Shown one piece after another: positions 38,651 through 48,109 of a stretch of DNA of 64,000 nt. The stretch's first letter is position 1. The number at the start of each line of letters is the position of its first letter. The notes beneath the pieces are model-generated. The model saw only the letters and a list, made by a program, of their open reading frames with translations, was not told the origin of the DNA and did not search any database. A program made the position numbers and the translations under genes. This stretch comes from Thuidium tamariscinum (Eukaryota; Streptophyta; Bryopsida; Hypnales; Thuidiaceae): contig OX344753.2 of NCBI GenBank assembly GCA_947034885.2, positions 30,212,689-30,276,688 of the forward strand, written 5' to 3'.

Positions 38651-40089
38651 AGTAACACTAAGTCAATGGTACAGTACTGTTATTCCCAAAAAGGCTCGGA
38701 TAGTAAACATTCTCAGTCACATTTTTAGAAATCCCAAAATCTAAAAGGTTGGTGCCCAAAAGTCAATTGAAACCATTTATTGCGGATGGTTGTAGAAGGT
38801 CCTAAAATAGTGATTCGGCGTAAAGGGACCTACTACCTGTCAGAAGGAAACACATAATTTTAGTATTCGTTATCGTAGACCACATGTTGGTGCAACAAAA
38901 CTATCAATGGCATCGCTGAAAGTATTGTGGCAATTGCCTAGAAATTGGGGGTAGATGGCGTATATTTCGACACATTTGAATTACATACCATACACGCCTT
39001 TTTTCCACTCTTTCTATCTTGAAGCTCCGGCTTCTCTTCCCGTGAGCTTAGCGAATTTGTATTGCATATATGATTGATTGTATGTTGTGGCGTTGCTTTT
39101 GTGCTCCCTTCTCTCATTCTAAGTCTTGCATTTGCATTTACAGCTTGTATGAATTGAATCAATTGATTGGAGTTATTTTTCAGTCAATACCAAGTACATT
39201 GTCTGTAGTTGGTATTTCTGTGGATTGTTTTGGACATTAAGATTTTGCCAAGTAGGTACCGATTACTATGATCATCATGCTTTACTTGTTTTTTCTATGC
39301 ATTTTACTGTTTTCAAAGATGATGTACTCTTTCATAGGTTGTGTATTGCAATTCTTTGTGACTTTCATGTTCATGTTGATGGAGTTCTTGTCTACGGATG
39401 CTTCCAACTTATTTGCCGGAAATTATGGGATATTGTTGCAAGTAGGCAAGGATGGCATGTGCTTCATCTTGTCCCCTACAACTACCACCAGTATAAAAAA
39501 GTCCCACCAACTTTCCAACCCGGCACCTTCTAGCAGTGGACTGAGCGTCTTGCCACTCATCATCAACAAACAAAATCTATTGAAGAACTATTTAGAAGCT
39601 GAGGGAGTACTCTTTGGTGAAAAGAAGAGTAGGACAGCTTGCCGGTGATATAAGTCACATGATGAAGAAGCCATCTTTCAAACAAAAAACATGATCAAGC
39701 TACCTACACACAAACACATAGGAACCAATTTCTTAGAATTTAGCCATAGCTAGTACAACTCTAGTTGACTTGTCAGAATCTCTACATCATTTTCACAACC
39801 AAGCTACAAAGATGTGAAATGTGAAACCGCATTGAATTCAAAGACTAGGATTTTACCTCATTGCCTCCCATTACAAAAATAATCGACCCTTCAAGGGGCT
39901 GCCTCACTTGAGTATTCTGAAGTAACTAGTATGAACTCTGTAAGCCTTCAAAAGCAATCATCATCCAAATTTGGGGCAGTGGGCAGTGTCGCAGTCCGGA
40001 AATATCAGGTAAGTAAAATAGGAAGATAGTATATAGAGTAAGCTCAATTTTTCAAAATTTTAGGGTTAGATATGGTGAAAAGAAGATAA
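38651..40089 (+). other. Unannotated segment before the GC-rich island
   Basis: Two overlapping plus frames (39225-39533, 39268-39648) give hydrophobic, Phe/Met-rich translations with no recognisable domain. No splice or promoter support was seen. Interpreted as non-coding or an unrecognisable remnant. Confidence 0.4.
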
Positions 40090-40125
40090 TTAGGGTCTTC
40101 TTCCCTTGGATCCGTTTGAACCAGA

Positions 40126-40290
40126 TTGACCAAGGTGAATTTCCGGTCTATGGGCATAAGTTTCCGGATCCGGATTCCTCAATATCCGGAACGGAACTTC
40201 CCGGAAGACGGAACTTGGAGAGACGGATCCGATATTGTCAAAGATGGATCCGGTATACCTAAAGACGGATCCGAGGTAGTTCCGGATGGT
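40126..40290 (+). repeat. GGATCCG/TCCGGA word cluster, left edge of GC-rich island
   Basis: Repeated words GGATCCG, TCCGGA and AAGACGGATCCG occur at short irregular spacing, including GGAGAGACGGATCCG, which recurs at the right edge of the island (about 43588). The two edges are not similar enough over their length to be called an LTR pair. Confidence 0.5.
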
Positions 40291-40392
40291 CGGCACCTAC
40301 GGGTCTATGCCGCCGACCTACGGAAACTAGCGTAACGGCCGGGGAACGTCGCGCCGTTCCAAGGGGAACTGGGAACGCAGGGTACCGACTGG

Positions 40393-40400
40393 TATATAAA
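40393..40400 (+). promoter_or_regulatory. TATA box upstream of the island ORF
   Basis: TATATAAA is followed by a pyrimidine-rich start region (CCCTTCCTCTCCACTTCATT). The first ATG downstream is the ORF start at 40575, with no intervening ATG in a leader of roughly 140-150 nt. This is a coherent RNA polymerase II promoter layout. Confidence 0.65.
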
Positions 40401-40574
40401 CCCTTCCTCTCCACTTCATTTTTCCTTTTCGATTTGGCAAATCGAGGTACGGCTTGTGTGCAGGTTTTGGAGTGCGTATAGAGAGAGAAAGAGTGGTGAG
40501 CAATAGAGATCGGTTCCGGGTTTAGTTCAGGGTCGGTGCCGACCGCACCGACAAGTTCCGACTCGGGCGGAGAG

Positions 40575-42011
40575 ATGGCGAGTTCCTCCAATCCGAAGCG
40601 AGCGGTAGTGACGGCCAAGGCAATTTCACCAGTCATCCCTTCCGATCCGCAGCATCGGAAGGAGTTAGAAGATGACCTAGTCTTCCTAGGGTGTCATGGG
40701 TTGATCCGGCGCCCTTGGAGTGTGAAGAGTGACGAGATAGTACAGGAAATCCTCTCGGGAGTTCCGAATCAGTACGAACTCACAGTGAGGGGTAGACCGA
40801 GTGCCTGGACGCCGGATATTTGGGCGAATGTATACGGTTTTGATAAAACCGGATTAGGTCTAGCTCCCCGGACGGACAAGTTTGGTGTTAACAAGTTCCG
40901 GAATCCGCCCCACCCTAAGGACGGATACTCAGTTCCGGATTGCACCAACGACCGGCATAGACGGATGTTGGAATTCTTGATTCCCATCCTCTATCCGGAA
41001 AAGCCTACCCGTGTCACCGTAACGATAGCAAACACCATCTTCGGGTGTTTTGAGAAGTGGATAGTCAACTGGGGTATAGTCCTCCAGTGGGTAGTTAACC
41101 GGCTAGCCGAGCATGTGGGACGGGAGAAGACCAGCACTATCAGCGGCTATCTCTTCCACCTGTACCACCACCATGATGTGCTGAGTGGCCCGGAACTCCT
41201 CCGCTATGAGATGGGAGTTCAGATCCTCAAGTACGGCTTGACGGATGAGTTGGAGAAGGAGCCGGAGGACCCGGAAGACAAGCGGATGGACGAGGACCCG
41301 GAAGAGCAGAAGCCGGTCAGTCAGCCGGAACGAAAGCCGGAACGGAAGAAGTCCACAACGCCGGATAAGAGAGGACACCCAGACCCGGATCCACCCGGAT
41401 CAACCCTGGGGAAGAAGAAGCGGAACCCCTTCGACACCATCATCCGTCACGCCATGATGGCGCACGCAGACAACAACCAATATGAGGCGATACTCGAGCA
41501 GATTGTCATGAAGCTGGGCGCGGTGAAGATCGAAGACATTCCGGAAATCCTCGACCGTCTTCTGACTCAAGAGGTGTTGCGGAAGAAAGACGAAGAGATC
41601 CGGAAGTGGGAGGACGTGGCCCGGAACCAGACGGATCGGACCCGGCAGGCGGAAGATCTGGCCCAGATAGCTGAAGAGGGACGACGGAAGGCGGAAGAGG
41701 AGCGGAATGGGCTCCAGAGCACGGTAACATACCTAGAGAGTGATCTCAGTGTCGCCAACGGGAAGATCGTGGAGGCCACCTCCTTGGTTCGGAACCTGCA
41801 GGAGTTGGTGGCCCAGCCGGCGGATACGGTGATCAGGGCGAAACTGTTTTCCGCCCGGCTAATGACGGAAGGGCACGTCACCGGATCAAAAGTCATCACC
41901 ATCTTGGTGGATTACCAGGCCAAGATGGAAGGGGTGCTGAAGGAGATGAGGGCCTTAATTGGGGCTCTCAATCCGGAGTTGGGGGAAGGACTGTCGAACT
42001 TGCTCAACTAG
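40575..42011 (+). CDS. Unrecognised 478-aa protein, GC-rich, probably mobile-element associated
   Basis: I do not recognise the product. The start is the first ATG after the TATA box (MASSSNPKRAVV); a longer frame upstream needs a GTG. An N-terminal globular part (about residues 25-225) contains WTPDIWANVYGFDK, a basic PHPKDGY region and hydrophobic helices around IANTIFGCFEKW. It is followed by a Pro/Glu/Lys-rich linker (about 235-290) with repeated PE and RKPERKK words, and then by a long charged helix with coiled-coil character (EEIRKWEDVARNQTDRTRQA ... EERNGLQSTV, about 335-400). The tail ends LSNLLN at TAG (42009-42011). Composition is far more GC/CpG-rich than the surroundings. No zinc knuckle, protease, reverse transcriptase or integrase is present. 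A gag-like or plant-mobile-domain-like protein of a short retroelement is one possibility; a host gene is another. Confidence 0.7.
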   Translation: MASSSNPKRAVVTAKAISPVIPSDPQHRKELEDDLVFLGCHGLIRRPWSVKSDEIVQEILSGVPNQYELTVRGRPSAWTPDIWANVYGFDKTGLGLAPRTDKFGVNKFRNPPHPKDGYSVPDCTNDRHRRMLEFLIPILYPEKPTRVTVTIANTIFGCFEKWIVNWGIVLQWVVNRLAEHVGREKTSTISGYLFHLYHHHDVLSGPELLRYEMGVQILKYGLTDELEKEPEDPEDKRMDEDPEEQKPVSQPERKPERKKSTTPDKRGHPDPDPPGSTLGKKKRNPFDTIIRHAMMAHADNNQYEAILEQIVMKLGAVKIEDIPEILDRLLTQEVLRKKDEEIRKWEDVARNQTDRTRQAEDLAQIAEEGRRKAEEERNGLQSTVTYLESDLSVANGKIVEATSLVRNLQELVAQPADTVIRAKLFSARLMTEGHVTGSKVITILVDYQAKMEGVLKEMRALIGALNPELGEGLSNLLN

Positions 42012-42572
42012 CAGGTGTTTACGGACTTCAGCCCCGGTGCGCAAGGACGGATGTCGACGGATCGGAAACTACTTGGAAACTCGCCGGTCGTGAAGAACCT
42101 CGGCGAGCTCGGATCGGATCCGAATGCGGCCGGACCGTCCAACACACCTACGGATCCGCAAGAGAAGAGGGCATCACCACGGCTCGACCTGGAGATCCGG
42201 ATGAAGACCCTAGCTAATCCGGCCAGGGAGAATCCGGAGAAGTTCGCCCACATGAACGAGGCAGACAGGGTTCCGGGTAAGGATCCGCGCAGCAAGACAG
42301 TCATCTTGGATGACTCGGACAGGGAAGATAATCCGCCCCTCACCATCCGTGATGAAGTTAGGGGCCAGGGCGGATTTCAGGGAGTAGAGCATTCAGAAAA
42401 CTCCGAGGCGGGTTCGGAGGAGACTTCGACGGAAGACAGCGGAACGCCACCGGTTCCGATTCAGAAGAGGCAGACCCGATCCGCCACCAAGAAGGCTCCT
42501 CCTCCCAAGGCAGCAACGCGGAGAAGTTCAGTTCCGCCCGTGGGCGCGACATTGAAGCGGGCACGTAAGTAG
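42012..42572 (+). CDS. In-frame continuation of the island ORF after a single TAG
   Basis: The frame of the preceding ORF continues without interruption after TAG (42009-42011) as QVFTDFSPGAQGRM... for 186 further codons to TAG at 42570-42572. The local context is AAC TAG CAG. The product is hydrophilic, rich in Pro, Ser, Asp and Arg, and ends in basic patches (KRQTRSATKKAPPPKAATRR, then LKRARK) resembling nuclear localisation signals. An internal ATG (42051) could also start a separate small protein. Either the TAG is a recent nonsense mutation in one 665-codon gene, or readthrough makes a longer form. Codon use and GC match the first part. Confidence 0.5.
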   Translation, partial: QVFTDFSPGAQGRMSTDRKLLGNSPVVKNLGELGSDPNAAGPSNTPTDPQEKRASPRLDLEIRMKTLANPARENPEKFAHMNEADRVPGKDPRSKTVILDDSDREDNPPLTIRDEVRGQGGFQGVEHSENSEAGSEETSTEDSGTPPVPIQKRQTRSATKKAPPPKAATRRSSVPPVGATLKRARK

Positions 42573-43486
42573 GATAGGGTTGAGTAGTTAGGTAGGATTT
42601 TGAGATTTTGGGACGGAAGTTTCCTGGACGGATTTCCCGGATGTGGGCCCCGATCCGGAACTTTAGGGACAACTAGCCGGACCTTTCCGGATAATCCGGT
42701 TGGGCTCCGATTGGTTGTTGCGGATTTTCTTTGGCCTTGTTGGCATTCCGTTTCTGTTTTTAGGCTTTGACTTTCATTGTGTTTTGGGGCTTTTAAGGGG
42801 CAGGCAAGTTAGTTGGCCTGTCATTCCTTCCTAGTGCATATTCCATTGTATTTCATTCCCTTCTTTAATCTGATCCGGCGGATGGACATTCCAGCTCTGA
42901 CTTGTGTTTGAGTCTTTCTTGGTGTGTTTGTTGGAGTGTTGAGAGGCAAGAGGGACGGGTGAGGAGGAATCCGGATACTTAGGCAACTGAGGTCTGAACT
43001 GAATGACCAGTTTCTTAGAACTTGGATTTAGAGTTGTGCGTTTGTGCGTGGAGCCTTTAATTTGCTGGAACGGTGATCCGGTGTGAGCGCGGAGGAGGTT
43101 CCGGAACCACGGGGGTGGATCCGTGCGGAGCTAAGCAGCCGCCAAGAGGAAAGTTTCCGTCCACTGGAAGGTCTGCCAACCACTAAGTCGATCTGCTGAT
43201 CTAGGAAAGTACGTCCTTTTGGGCTTAGATGTCTTTGGATCTGTCGTTGTAGTAAGGGTAAGTGAAAGTAGTCCTGAGTGACCTGCTAACCGGATTGGCC
43301 TAGAGCTATCCGGGAAGTTGTGAGGATCCGGATCTGCCTCTACTGCAAAAACGGATATATTTGTGTGTCTTTGTGTGTTTTGTTTGAGAGAAGAGAGTGC
43401 GAGGTTTATGAGTGGTGAGTCCCTACCCCTCTAAAGATCAAGAGAGAACCCCCTGAGGGTAAAACAGGGGTATCTAAAACCGATTA
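42573..43486 (+). other. GC-moderate non-coding tail of the island
   Basis: No ORF of note. It still has GATCCGG/TCCGGA words (around 42640-42700, 43070-43130, 43320). Possibly the 3' untranslated part of the element that carries the island ORF. Confidence 0.4.
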
Positions 43487-43680
43487 TTGAGTGACGGAAT
43501 CGGAATCCGGATTAAGACGAATCTGGGAAAAGGTGTAATCCGGATCCGGATAGAGGTGACGGATCCAAAGCGGATCCGAAAAGAGTGGAGAGACGGATCC
43601 GGATTGAATTCCGGACACAAGGTTCCGGAAGAGAGTAGTAACTTGGGGTGTTTTGATCCGATAAACCTAGAAACCGGAAA
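43487..43680 (+). repeat. GGATCCG/TCCGGA word cluster, right edge of GC-rich island
   Basis: Dense GGATCCG, ATCCGGA and TTCCGGA words, including GGAGAGACGGATCCG as at the left edge (about 40209). The open frames on both strands here are by-products of this repetition. Confidence 0.5.
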
Positions 43681-43892
43681 ACGCAACTATTAGTAACGTC
43701 TGGAATCTCCTGGGACGATATTCCGTGTCATGTTATCACGTTTGGGTGTGATAAAGGTGCTTTCTGCTAGACTGCGCGTACGACAGGCAGTATGATCATC
43801 ATCATCATCTACGGTGCATATTGTTTTTAGTCCTGGGCAGGGTTATCATTACCAGTCATGGAGGTCGACCTGGAGTTAACTGAAGTTTATTC

Positions 43893-43998
43893 GCGCCATC
43901 ATCTGGCGCCACTTTTGTAGTCACTTTGGCGCCACTGTTGCACCTTTGGTTGCGCTACTTTTGCATTGAAATTGCAGGCACTCTTGTGCCACTTTTGC
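43893..43998 (+). promoter_or_regulatory. Reiterated GCGCCACTTTTG motif upstream of transposase-like gene
   Basis: Imperfect copies of GGCGCCACTTTTG occur at about 43905, 43928, 43951 (TGCGCTACTTTTG) and 43986 (GTGCCACTTTTG), within 140 bp of the ATG at 44032. The segment with two GGCGCC hexamers (43905-43910, 43928-43933) resembles the inverted sequence upstream of the minus-strand gene at 56185-56209. It may be a subterminal transposase-binding array or a promoter element; TTTGGCGCC also fits the E2F-site shape. Confidence 0.5.
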
Positions 43999-44031
43999 GT
44001 CTGATTTTTTTTGTTCATTTTGATTTCTTTG

Positions 44032-45361
44032 ATGTCCGTCATGGCGTTCAGAGAGGTGACGAATTTGCCTTCTTACAAAGCTCAAGCAACTCTTGATGCC
44101 AAGTATGCTCCCATCATCCAAAGAGGAAAACTCTTGCATGAACAAGCATCTAAATCTACTTTTCCTCAGAGGAGAGAAGCTGGTCAGAAGAATCTGGACT
44201 TGTGGCTCGATGGATCTTTATATCCACGGGATCCAAGGTCAGGAAAGCACCCTAGGTTGAATTCTTTGAAAGACTTGTTAGAGTTCTTAGGAGAGGGTGA
44301 AAACGGTTTGCTTGGCTATGTGAGGAGTATTGAGGCAAATTGTGGCAATAGTCTTGAGCTCCAACAATATGTTATCGAAATTTTGTATTTGAAAGAGTCT
44401 GTGTCAGATTTACAACGTCAACTTCAAAGTCAGGAAATACGATTGTAAGAAATTCCTAAACTAGACGAAGAGATTGCAGACCTTGAACGTTTTAGAAGCA
44501 CAAGTGAGGAACAATTACAAAATTTGCAAAACCTGTTCAATCAAGAGCAATTGAGTTACAAGAGTAATTTAGAAATTTTCTTAGGACTCTACTCAGCAAC
44601 ATTGCAATCAGTCCGAGAGGAGCTTGCAAAAACCAAAGCCTTACTAAAGAGAATGGTTGAAAAATTTTCAAGATTGCAGAGAACTCCTCTTGGACATTGG
44701 AGTCAAGTTCGAAAACGTAGAGATCTTTCAACCTTGTCACAAAGTGGAGGTCACGCAAAAGCTTTGAAGCGGCTCACTCGTACGCTTGTAGGACCAGAGA
44801 CAGTAAGGACTGTACAAGAGAGGAATAGTACAGAAGGCCGATCTGGGCGGTTGCATGGTGATGAGGCATCGCAAATTCAGAGCGGTCGAATTTTTGCAAG
44901 CATGTTGTCGCAAACAGAGGTTGAAACTATGCTGAATGAACCGAAGCTGATTAAGCAAGGTGTGCAACTTACTAATCAATATATGAAAAAAATAGGAGAG
45001 AAGATGCAGTCCGAACATATATTGGAGACATGCGATCGAAATGCCATCATCCACAGTGGATACAGTGCCTTGTACAAGCGATTTAGTGGAGCGGTTAAAT
45101 CAGCTGGGCAAGGACTTCGTGTTTCAGCGTTGCCAAATCCGCATCAACTCTCACTACTGCGACGAGAAATGAATGACAAGCTTGAAGACTTAATTGGCAA
45201 GCATTCCCACATTAACAACACACTTGTCATTCCATTACGGAAGGGATCGTCAAAGTTGAAGACAGCTTCTAAGATTGAATTGAACTCGAAGAATACATTC
45301 TTCACAGACATCGAAAAAGTTCAACAGACAATGGTTAGGCTCTACGGCATTACACCAACAG
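44032..45361 (+). pseudogene. Transposase-like gene, exon 1 (coiled-coil N-terminal part; in-frame TAA)
   Basis: First exon of a three-exon gene. It starts at ATG 44032 (MSVMAFREVTNLPSYK; a second ATG at 44041 is possible). An open frame reaches TAA at 44446-44448 and then continues in the same frame to the donor at 45362 (ACA G/GTAATC, phase 1). The TAA lies inside a predicted coiled coil: LKESVSDLQRQLQSQEIRL before it, LDEEIADLERF and EEQLQNLQNLFNQEQ after it. The C-terminal half has a conserved-looking block (QGLRVSALPNPHQLSLLRRE). Spliced to exons 2 and 3 it would give 942 residues. A single nonsense codon in an otherwise intact frame suggests a recently inactivated copy; an intron or readthrough at the TAA is less likely. 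Confidence 0.75.
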
Positions 45362-45914
45362 GTAATCATCACAAACTTTAAATTGACTTGTGTGTTGTGA
45401 ATTCTCATAGAGAATCATTTTTTTTAATTCTCTAACTTCCCTTGTATGAAATCCACAAATAAAAACTGGAATCCCTGGAATTGTATTGACTTCTGAGATA
45501 CTCCATCCCCATTTACGTAACTGATTAATCAAAGGACGTAATTGATCAGAATTAGAATACGTTAAGTTAGTAGGTGAATGTAGTTGTGGGATCTACAGTA
45601 AGCTATGAGGAATCCATCTCCACTTACAAAACTTAGTCAAGGTTTAAATTTCGTTCCATCAAATGATCAACCGGGGTGAGGATTCCATGCAACTAGAGGT
45701 GAAGATTCTACGCAACTAAACAAGGGATTAATTTAACAGATGAATCAATTCATTTTTTAATTAACTTATTATCTTATTAACTTATTAATCAACTTATATA
45801 TTAACTTATCAATCAATTTGTAGGGCAGGGTGGGGATGGATAAGTTAATATTGATAAGAATATCTTACCAATAACCAATTTAACTTACAAGAAGCTTTGG
45901 CTGTCAATATGCAG

Positions 45915-46996
45915 AAGTACAGGGCGATCTTCTTATTTTTGTTCTCAAACTCGATGAAGCTGAGATTATCCATGCTCAAAAATTGGAGAGAGTATCAATA
46001 ATATTAATGAACCGAGCCTTGGATCCTTTAATTTTGCCTGGTAGTCCGAAGTACTTTTCAGTCCAATGTGAGAGGGATGTGTGGCCGGTAGCTAGCTTTC
46101 AGGTGACAAAAGAATCGCATGAGGTGTTGGACTGGGTATTTAATCAAACAGGGATTCCAAAATTGATCGGGGCTCAGGAAAACGGACAACTTCTAAAGGT
46201 GACAGGAATAGGAGAATTCAAGGTTGAATGGCATCTTGCGGGGGACATGAAATCTATTAAATGCATGTATGGATTAAAGCATGGAGCAAACTCCAAACAC
46301 TGTTGCATATACTGTATGCAAGAACAAACCAAACCAGTAGTAACCAGTGTTGACGAAGCTCGGCAATTATTGAGCAAACGGTCAAGCTCATGGGATGGGG
46401 GACTATTCTCAAGGTCGGTACATCCAAAACCTGTATTGGGTGCTAGGGGCCTCGATCGATGGAAGCCAATTCTTCCAATTCCGATAGACAGGGTTCATAT
46501 TTGCACCTTGCAAGCACTTAATCGGATTGTTGAAAAGATCCTTCACCTTCATTTTATGTTCATCTGGACGATAAGAGATAAGAAAGTGCAGATACAAGCA
46601 ATCGAAGATATGCAAAGAGTTCTTTCAACCACTGGAGCTCATGGCGGGAACGTGTTTATCTTCAAGGATGCAAACTTGTTTGGTAAAAGTAACGATGTGC
46701 CAAACAAGCCGAGTCTTTCTGGAGCTCATTGTTCCAAAATCTTCCAGAAAAGTACACTAGCAGGGGGATCAGACAAGGTATGGATAGACATCGTCCATGC
46801 TACAAAAAATTTCATGAATGGTGGAGCCGACAAAAGAAATCATCTCATGATGTGGGAAGCTCTTGATGAACTGCGAGTATATTTTACGAAGCTCACCCTA
46901 ACTGACGATCAACGACATGAATTCAAATCAAAAGTTGAAAATTGGAGTCGATTGTTTGTGTTGTGTTTTGGTGAACACCACGTAACACAATACATG
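45915..46996 (+). pseudogene. Transposase-like gene, exon 2 (candidate RNase H-fold core)
   Basis: The acceptor ATATGCAG (45914) gives AA, completing the split codon G/AA, and the frame runs open to the donor GTATGT (46997, phase 0). Features: LLIFVLKLDEAEIIH (possible first acidic residue); EWHLAGDMKSIKCMYG with a candidate catalytic Asp; then NSKHCCIYCMQE, a CxxC pair; IPIDRVHICTLQALNRI; and a conserved-looking FKDANLFGK region. The order GD.K, about 20 residues, CxxC, then a V(D)H..L..L.RI motif resembles transposase-like proteins of metazoan and fungal elements that I know only as uncharacterised; relation to the KDZ group is a guess. ORF callers start at TTG 45983, which hides the 68 upstream coding bases. 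Confidence 0.78.
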
Positions 46997-47103
46997 GTAT
47001 GTACTCTAAGTTATTTACTTTCAATTACGTTATATATGTCTTTGCCTCTGCTAATATAGCTAAACGTCAATTTACTCACATTTAATTAATTTGTTGGCTG
47101 CAG

Positions 47104-47520
47104 CATGTATTGGTGAGACATTGTCCCTAGTTCGTTGATCAGTGGGGATCGTTATCAGTCTGGTCATGTCAAGCAATGGAAAAATCGCACCATGAAGCAA
47201 AGGCGGCTTACCAGAGACACACTCAACATTCAGGTGCATATGGAAAAAGTGCCCTTCTCCAGACGTTCGAACATTGGTATCGCATAATCGGTCACCATCT
47301 ACGAAACAAAGATACAATAGACAATGAACCAGTGGTTAATACAGATGATATTGAAGCTGAAATACAAGCTAGGCGTGAGAGGTCCTTTGCTTCTAGTGCT
47401 ACCACACATTGGGCTGAATGGAGGGCTACCTGCACCCGGGTAGGATCGCGTTGGATACCGAACCGACCTTCAGATGGTGATGACTCATTGAGTCAATCTG
47501 TTGCAGACAACAATATGTAG
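47104..47520 (+). pseudogene. Transposase-like gene, exon 3 (candidate catalytic Glu; in-frame TAG)
   Basis: The acceptor TTGGCTGCAG (47103) joins in phase 0 after TQYM, giving TQYM/HVLVRHCP, then TAG (47128-47130), then FVDQWGSLSVWSCQAMEKSH in the same frame to the stop at 47520. In related transposase-like proteins the corresponding stretch (YMH..V.H.PEF, G.L..FS.Q..EK.H) carries a Glu that could be the third acidic residue of a DDE triad, so truncation at the TAG would remove it. The tail is acidic and Ser-rich (DGDDSLSQSVADNNM). The TAG replaces a residue within a conserved motif, so this copy is probably non-functional. Confidence 0.72.
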
Positions 47521-48109
47521 TTTTGAACTAGCAAGCTCTAGCAGTGTGTGTTTCTTCTTATGACAATAGACTTTCTTGAGCTCCTCATATGCTTGTGGTG
47601 ATATATTCCTAGGCTTTTCCTCTCTCACTGAGATACTAACTCAATCGAGGCAAAATCCATGCAAGGATGATATTGGCTAACTGAAGGCTCTAAGCAGGTG
47701 GCATCTTGGTGCAAAACAGGCAGTGTCGATTCAGTAGCCGAACGGAATTGAAACCGAACGGATTAATTAACCGAACAGAATGGAAACCAATTTCATAAGG
47801 GGATCGGAGTTTCTTAGACTGAGATGATTAACTGAGAATTACGAATCCTCCACCGCAGCTGCATTATATCGCCACCTAGGCGCACTTCGATCCTCCGGAG
47901 TCCGCATCCGTCCTGATCAACGAAGAACAATCAGTGTCGATTCAGTCCTGATCGATGAAGAACAGTCAGTGTCGATTCAATCCTGATCGACAAAGAACAG
48001 TCACTGATAGGCTCACCGATCTGCTACGAGCCCTGGCTAGCTACCTGGTCAGTTCTTTCTGGAGTTTTGTGTGGATACAAACTTCAGGGAGCTTTATTAA
48101 TTTCACGGT
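47521..48109 (+). other. Interior of two-gene element, left of CACTA insertion
   Basis: The 3' flank of the transposase-like gene. No gene. It has a short tandem repeat at 47915-48005 (listed) and CCGAACGGA-like words at 47740-47800. Confidence 0.5.
47915..48005 (+). repeat. 35-bp tandem repeat, about 2.5 units
   Basis: Units begin GATCRAYGAAGAACARTCA and end GTCGATTCARTCCT at 47915, 47950 and 47985. A related single GTGTCGATTCAGT lies near 47726. Confidence 0.8.

Noticed and set aside
39225..39648. Possible small membrane protein gene
   Set aside because: Low-complexity hydrophobic translation, overlapping frames, and no promoter, splice or homology support.
40126..43680. LTR pair bounding the GC-rich island
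   Set aside because: The two edges share word composition and one 15-bp match but not collinear sequence; no primer-binding site was identified.
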